A stretch of DNA of 17,639 nucleotides from an uncultured Kineothrix sp. (GTDB lineage: Bacteria; Bacillota; Clostridia; Lachnospirales; Lachnospiraceae), in assembly GCA_910587275.1 (NCBI GenBank), contig CAJUMD010000070.1, positions 1-17,639 on the forward strand. The letters are read 5' to 3'. The notes below the pieces were generated by a model, which did not search any database, was not told where the DNA came from, and saw only the letters and a list, made by a program, of their open reading frames with translations. The position numbers and the translations under genes were made by a program. Positions 13,616-17,639 of this stretch are shown here, piece by piece. Every line of letters begins with the position of its first letter. Position 1 is the first letter of the stretch.

Positions 13616-15190
13616 ATGTACCGAAATACAGCCCCCAAAAAAATCTTCCTGGCAAAACAAGAGAAGAAGCTGCATCCGGCCCTCTTTTCCATGCTTTTTG
13701 CTTTCTGCCTCTTTACCACGCTGATGCAGGGAATCCCCGTCCTCGCCGCCACACCGGGGAAGGTTTTAACGGGCGGCTGTCTTTTTCTCTTTTTTTCCAC
13801 ATTTGCCGCCCTGCTGTTTCTCCATTCCAGCCGGCGACTTACCGAGGAACGCGTGGTATTCTTCCTTATTTTTTGGGGAATGCTGTTCCACTGCCTCTAT
13901 GTCCTGCTTTCCGGTCTGTATGACAGGCAGCACGATGAAGGGGTATACACGGGCATTGCCACCGGCCAGGTAAACCCCGGACATATCGGTTATACCGAAT
14001 ACATCTATAAATTCCACCGGCTGCCGGATTTCAATCCCTACCGGCTTTTTTCCTATTACCATCCGCCCCTCCATTACGTGCTGTCGGGACTATGGCTGAT
14101 GCTGCTGACCGGACTTGGCATGCCGGAAGACCTGGCGTTTGAAAACCTGCAGGTACTTCCCCTGTTTTATTCCGGTCTTTTCATGCTGCTTTCTTACCAT
14201 ATCCTGAAACGGACGGGCGCCAAAGGAAAAGGACTTTATGCAGGTCTTCTGCTGACTGCCTCCCACCCGGCGCTGACCATCCTGTCAGGCAGCGTCAACA
14301 ACGACATGCTCTCCACGGTCCTGTTGGCATGTGCCATCCTCGCCACACTCCGGTGGATGCAGGACAAATCGCTGCCAAACCTGCTTTCCATTGCTTTTTC
14401 CATCGGGTTTGGCATGTTATGCAAAATCAATACCGTCGTCATCGCCCTCCCCGTGGGTCTTATGTTCCTGTCCGATTTTGCAGAAACGGTGCGCGCGGGA
14501 AATTCCCGGAACATTATCCGCTCCCTGCGCCGTTACCTTCTTTTTGGCATCGCTGCCGGAAGCACCGGTCTATGCTGGATTGTCCGTAATCTCATCCGTT
14601 TCCATGAAAAACCCGGCATTTCCTCCGCCACGCCGGATTCCGTCATGTATACGGGCCATTACGGGATTTGGGAAAGAATCGGGCTGCCCGCCCTTTCCGA
14701 CTGGCATTTTTCCTTCCCGTTCCATGCCTTAAGCGGGGATACCAACCACAACACATGGGTCATCATGTTCCAAACGTCCCTGTTTACGGAAGAATATCCC
14801 GCCGCGCTTGCGGGACTGCCCCTGTTTTTGTGCCAGGCCGCTTATGTACTGGCGGTTTTTTCCGCCGTCTCCTCTGCCCTGCTTTTTTCCGCTGCCCAAT
14901 ACCGCAAATGGAAAAACGGGGCAAAACCGGAAGCCGTCTTCCTTTCCGCCGGTTATTTTTCTTTCCTGCTCAGTTTTGCCCTCTTTACCTTAAAATACCC
15001 TTATACGTGCAGCAGCGACTTCCGCTATATCGCCGTCTGCCTGGTTTACATTGCCATTGGGCTTTCGGACAGCGCAAGGCTGTATCCCGGCCGCTCCTTC
15101 CCCGGCACATGTTCCCGCATCATCCGAACCGGCGTATGCGCCACGGTAATACTCATGACCATAGTATACCTCATTTGGGGGCAATGGTAA
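13616..15190 (+). CDS. PMT/ArnT-like membrane glycosyltransferase (GT39/GT83 type)
   Basis: A polytopic membrane enzyme of about 524 residues that probably transfers a sugar from a polyprenyl-phosphate carrier to an envelope acceptor. The start at 13616 (MYRNTAPKKIF) has AAAGGAG eight bases upstream; an in-frame ATG at 13580 lacks a site. After the first helices, the extracellular loop carries the family acidic pair (RQHDEGVYTG, Asp107-Glu108) and a conserved HPPLHY (149-154). Later features are SGSVNNDMLS and many helices to the C-terminus. These are features of the protein O-mannosyltransferase and ArnT superfamily. It is divergent from the GT-C-like gene and convergent with the deacetylase fragment, whose stop is 15 bases away. 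Acceptor and sugar are unknown. Confidence 0.85.
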   Translation: MYRNTAPKKIFLAKQEKKLHPALFSMLFAFCLFTTLMQGIPVLAATPGKVLTGGCLFLFFSTFAALLFLHSSRRLTEERVVFFLIFWGMLFHCLYVLLSGLYDRQHDEGVYTGIATGQVNPGHIGYTEYIYKFHRLPDFNPYRLFSYYHPPLHYVLSGLWLMLLTGLGMPEDLAFENLQVLPLFYSGLFMLLSYHILKRTGAKGKGLYAGLLLTASHPALTILSGSVNNDMLSTVLLACAILATLRWMQDKSLPNLLSIAFSIGFGMLCKINTVVIALPVGLMFLSDFAETVRAGNSRNIIRSLRRYLLFGIAAGSTGLCWIVRNLIRFHEKPGISSATPDSVMYTGHYGIWERIGLPALSDWHFSFPFHALSGDTNHNTWVIMFQTSLFTEEYPAALAGLPLFLCQAAYVLAVFSAVSSALLFSAAQYRKWKNGAKPEAVFLSAGYFSFLLSFALFTLKYPYTCSSDFRYIAVCLVYIAIGLSDSARLYPGRSFPGTCSRIIRTGVCATVILMTIVYLIWGQW

Positions 15191-15205
15191 GAATCCATTC
15201 AAAAC

Positions 15206-15710
15206 CTAATTCTCCACCTGTCTCCCTTCCTCATTCATATGGTATTTTTCCGTATAAATCAATTGGGAAACCGGAACGATTTCATATCCCTGTTTTTCCA
15301 GCCCCCGGATCAGCGAATCCAGCGCATCCGCCATATATTTTGCCCCGCTGTGGCAGCGGATGATACTACCGCTGCCAAGATTTTCATTCTCCAGCACGTT
15401 TTCCAAAATGGCATCCACCCCGTAATCCTTCCAGTCCCGGCTGTCCACGTCCCACATGACCGAGGAATACCCGCATTCCCGCGCATTTGAAATCACTTTG
15501 TTGTCATATTCACCATAAGGCGGGCGGAACAGCGTCATATCATACCCCGTCAGTTCCTGTACCCGCGTATGGGCTTTTTGTATTTCTTCCAAACATTCGG
15601 AAGAAGTCAGCCCTGACATGTTTTTGTAGCTTTCGCTCTCGTTCCCCATATCATGACCTGCCGCCAGGATGGCCTTTACGTCTTCCGGGTATTTCTCCAC
15701 CCACACAAAT
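15206..15710 (-). pseudogene. Polysaccharide deacetylase gene fragment, 5' part removed by element
   Basis: The C-terminal part of a NodB-type carbohydrate esterase 4 protein. Family-like sequence starts at WVEKYPEDVKAILAAGHDMG. The preceding N-terminal strand with the TFDDG metal-binding motif is absent and replaced by element DNA. The frame stays open upstream to an ATG at 15748 inside the recombinase gene, so a 180-residue hybrid could be made but would not be active. RPPYGEYD and HSGAKY are present. The usual metal histidines of GNHSxxH are replaced: the sequence reads GNESESY (Glu and Tyr). The gene was thus probably non-catalytic or diverged before it was cut, or decayed afterwards. The missing 5' half should lie beyond the right edge. 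Confidence 0.85.
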
Positions 15711-17273
15711 GGGCATATCTGAAATGTTTTTTCGTTTATTTTTATCACAATTTACTGAAATAAAATCAGCATTTTGCAAGAAGTCCAAATACACATCCAT
15801 TTTCTTCTCATACACCTTAATCTGTTCAATATGGGAACACATCAAAGGTACTTCTATTCCCTTTTCTGTTTTGTCGTGAAATAATATTTTTACCTGATTC
15901 AAACGGTCAAGCAGATCACCGTTTTCTTCCTTCTTCTCCTGTATCTTAATTTCTTTCTCATTCAACAATGAAATCTGCTTTAGGATATCATTCATTTTGG
16001 ATGAATAATCAGATTTTGCAACCGTTCCATCCAATAGCAAATCCATAAGGGTTTCTTTTCTTTTATTCAGTTTTTCTTTTTGGGATTGAATATCTTCCAA
16101 AGTTTCACCACTGTTAGAATTGATTAACCCTGCATAAATTTTTCCAATAGCATTACTTAATACTTCTTCTTTCTTCTCCCTGGCAATTAGCTGATTACCT
16201 AAGTGTTCTATCAGGGACAGTATTTCATCTTCTTTCAGATTCAGTGAAACGCACTTCATTCCTGTTTTTTCTTTTGCTTTCCCAGAACGCGAACCCTCAC
16301 TGCAATACCAGTAAATACCTTGTGCCCTTTTATTCCTCCAATATTTTGAATCGCACTCACCACATATTATTTTAGATGACAGTAACGTATTGCCCTTATT
16401 AATTCCTACATTGTGTGTCCTGTCTACCGTTTTCCTACTGTTTATTTGTGCGTTTGCTTTTTCCCATAAATCATCATCGACAATCTGCGGTACGATTCCT
16501 TCCCTGTATATCCATTCACTTTCGGGATTTTTGATCATTTTCTTTGCTTCAAAATCAAAATGTTCTTTATTCATCACCGCAACACCTTTGTACAGCGGAT
16601 TCCTCACGATATCACGTACCGTATTTTCTGAAAGTGTTTTACCGTTTCTATTCCTTATACCTTCATCACGTAAGATTCTTGCAACTACACGCCCACCAAA
16701 ACCATCAGCAAACAATCCATAAATGCGTGTTACAAGTTTTGATTCATCTTCATCAATCAGAATTTCACCGTTGATATTTTTGAAGCCCCATGTACGGTTT
16801 GTAATAATCGGCTTACCGTTTTCCTGTCTGTGTCTTTTGGCGGCATTTCCTTTTTTACTTAAATCACGACTGTATTCCTCTGCCATCATCGCTCTTATTC
16901 CAAATATAAATTTATCTTTCGGATCAAAAAATGTGTTTTCCAAATACAAATATAATTTCTTTTGATTCTGTACCATTTCGTTTAGGAATATGTACCAATC
17001 CATAGTATTTCGCTGCAAACGTGACTGTTCCTTAACGACAATAATATCAAACTTGTCTTTCTTAATATCGTCAAGCATCCTTATATATTCATTTCGTTTC
17101 TTTGCCTGTGTGCCTGTGATTCCTTTATCTACATATTCATCAACCGGAATCCAGCCTTTTGCTCTGATAACATCCCTGTTTTCTTCAATCTGCTTTTCGA
17201 TTGCATTTAACTGTTCTTCTTCTTCCGTACTCACTCTTGCATAAAATACGGCTCTCAGTCTTTTTTCTACCAT
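15651..17273 (-). CDS. Large serine recombinase of a mobile element
   Basis: A site-specific recombinase of about 540 residues that should insert and excise the element. The start at 17273 (MVEKRLRAVFYARVSTEEEE) follows GAGGGG; a TTG 18 bases upstream is less likely. The resolvase domain (about 1-145) has catalytic Ser15 in ARVS and EQSRLQRN. The recombinase domain covers about 155-290 (NPLYKGVAVMNK). A zinc ribbon follows with Cys304, Cys307, Cys324 and Cys341 (CGEC...YWYC...GMKC), then a long coiled coil (355-465). The last 16 or so residues (from VGGEIPG) are read from the deacetylase gene out of frame, so the C-terminus depends on the integration site. The gene lies at the element's end, as is usual for integrases. 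It is more AT-rich than the chromosomal neighbours. Confidence 0.92.
   Translation of the reverse strand: MVEKRLRAVFYARVSTEEEEQLNAIEKQIEENRDVIRAKGWIPVDEYVDKGITGTQAKKRNEYIRMLDDIKKDKFDIIVVKEQSRLQRNTMDWYIFLNEMVQNQKKLYLYLENTFFDPKDKFIFGIRAMMAEEYSRDLSKKGNAAKRHRQENGKPIITNRTWGFKNINGEILIDEDESKLVTRIYGLFADGFGGRVVARILRDEGIRNRNGKTLSENTVRDIVRNPLYKGVAVMNKEHFDFEAKKMIKNPESEWIYREGIVPQIVDDDLWEKANAQINSRKTVDRTHNVGINKGNTLLSSKIICGECDSKYWRNKRAQGIYWYCSEGSRSGKAKEKTGMKCVSLNLKEDEILSLIEHLGNQLIAREKKEEVLSNAIGKIYAGLINSNSGETLEDIQSQKEKLNKRKETLMDLLLDGTVAKSDYSSKMNDILKQISLLNEKEIKIQEKKEENGDLLDRLNQVKILFHDKTEKGIEVPLMCSHIEQIKVYEKKMDVYLDFLQNADFISVNCDKNKRKNISDMPICVGGEIPGRRKGHPGGRS
15702..15710. mobile_element. Attachment junction of the recombinase element
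   Basis: The point where deacetylase coding sequence (WVEK at 15692-15703) passes into the recombinase-bearing DNA. Sequence to the left is GC-richer and family-like; to the right it is AT-rich recombinase sequence. The crossover is probably within CCACACAAA. The partner end is outside the window, so the exact core cannot be fixed. Confidence 0.6.
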
Positions 17274-17287
17274 ATTATCTGCACCCC

Positions 17288-17518
17288 TCAATTATATTTA
17301 TATAAAACCGCCCAATATTCTTCTTCTGTAATTAAATCATGCGTTCTCATAATATCCAATAAGTACTTAATGACACATGTTTCATCCTCTATTGAAATAT
17401 CCGATAATTCTTCTTTCACACATGGCTCCCTATTTAATAAAGAATTACTACTAATATATTCCGGTAAATATAATTTATCAATCACAAAGGAAAGATATTG
17501 CGGGATTTCCCTCGTCAT
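17288..17518 (-). CDS. Small protein upstream of the recombinase
   Basis: An ORF of about 76 residues from the ATG at 17518 (MTREIPQYLSFVIDKLY), or 89 from 17557. Its TGA lies 14 bases before the recombinase start, so the two are probably co-translated. The C-terminal half (IKYLLDIMRTHDLITEEEYWAVLYKY) resembles short SHOCT-like helical tails but is not a clear match. The position suggests an excision or control factor for the recombinase. AGAGGG precedes the chosen ATG. No family was firmly recognised. Confidence 0.5.
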   Translation of the reverse strand: MTREIPQYLSFVIDKLYLPEYISSNSLLNREPCVKEELSDISIEDETCVIKYLLDIMRTHDLITEEEYWAVLYKYN

Positions 17519-17592
17519 GCGTCCCGCCCTCTGCCAATGGCAGCTTATGGCGTACATCTTCCACCGGCCGCAGCGGCGGTTCTCCTGTAACA

Positions 17593-17612
17593 GTTCAGCC
17601 TTCCGGCTGAAC
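17593..17612. repeat. Perfect 8-bp hairpin near the right edge
   Basis: GTTCAGCC-TTCC-GGCTGAAC is a perfect dyad about 75 bp upstream of the small ORF. No T-run follows on either strand. It may be an operator or an RNA hairpin in the leader of the recombinase operon. From 17519 to the window edge no gene was recognised. Confidence 0.4.
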
Positions 17613-17639
17613 GGAATTAAAAAGTTGTTGTAAAAATGA

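Noticed and set aside
17370..17633. Plus-strand 87-codon frame at the right edge
   Set aside because: Shadow of the small minus-strand ORF; no ribosome binding site, and the opposite frame is coupled to the recombinase gene.
1..17639. Both broken genes as the two ends of a single element spanning the window
   Set aside because: The interrupted genes are different (an ABC ATPase and a deacetylase) and the sequences at the two breakpoints are unlike, so two separate events are more likely.

Overview
The window looks like chromosomal DNA from a Firmicute of class Clostridia, probably family Lachnospiraceae. The basis is strong AGGAGG-type ribosome binding sites, a polar amino acid ABC operon, a Bce-type peptide-sensing module, Lachnospiraceae-style cell-surface proteins with HxH...GCY and CGK repeats, and a serine-recombinase mobile element. 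No rRNA, tRNA, CRISPR array or phage structural gene was seen. The genus is not resolved.

Layout. (1) Positions 30-2401, minus strand: a polar amino acid ABC importer in the order binding lipoprotein, hairpin, permease, ATPase. The ATPase gene is broken at about 50-53, where its sequence runs into foreign DNA just after the residues MVVV. (2) 2402-2805: an intergenic region with a perfect 11-bp inverted repeat, one copy of a dispersed repeat and a TATTCTTC reiteration. (3) 2806-7563, plus strand: an AT-rich four-gene module of response regulator, intramembrane-sensing histidine kinase, ATPase and large FtsX-like permease (BceRSAB type), with a probable regulator-bound promoter in front of the transporter genes. 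Inverted copies of a 32-bp sequence (29/32 identical) lie on either side of the module. (4) 7785-10796, minus strand: a roughly 1000-residue surface protein with a signal peptide, ten HxH...GCY repeats, a CWACH motif, ten CGK repeats, an Ig-like region, a long charged linker and one C-terminal membrane helix. It has a consensus sigma-A promoter about 260 bp upstream, leaving a long leader. (5) 11188-13275 (minus) and 13616-15190 (plus): two divergent polytopic membrane proteins of GT-C glycosyltransferase type, expressed from promoters that overlap almost completely. A 28-codon leader ORF precedes the minus-strand gene. (6) 15206-17639: a polysaccharide deacetylase gene cut at its 5' side by a mobile element. 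The element's serine recombinase reads across the junction, and a small ORF lies immediately upstream of the recombinase.

How it works together. The amino acid operon would import a polar amino acid, but its ATPase lacks the H-loop, so it is probably disabled unless another ATPase substitutes. The Bce-type module should sense and resist cell-wall-active peptides, with kinase and transporter forming one sensing unit. The two GT-C-like proteins probably modify an envelope polymer with lipid-linked sugars. Together with the repeat protein and the deacetylase remnant, the right two thirds of the window reads as an envelope and surface region bounded by mobile DNA on both sides. The repeat protein with its leader, promoter and operator is the best candidate for something not well described.
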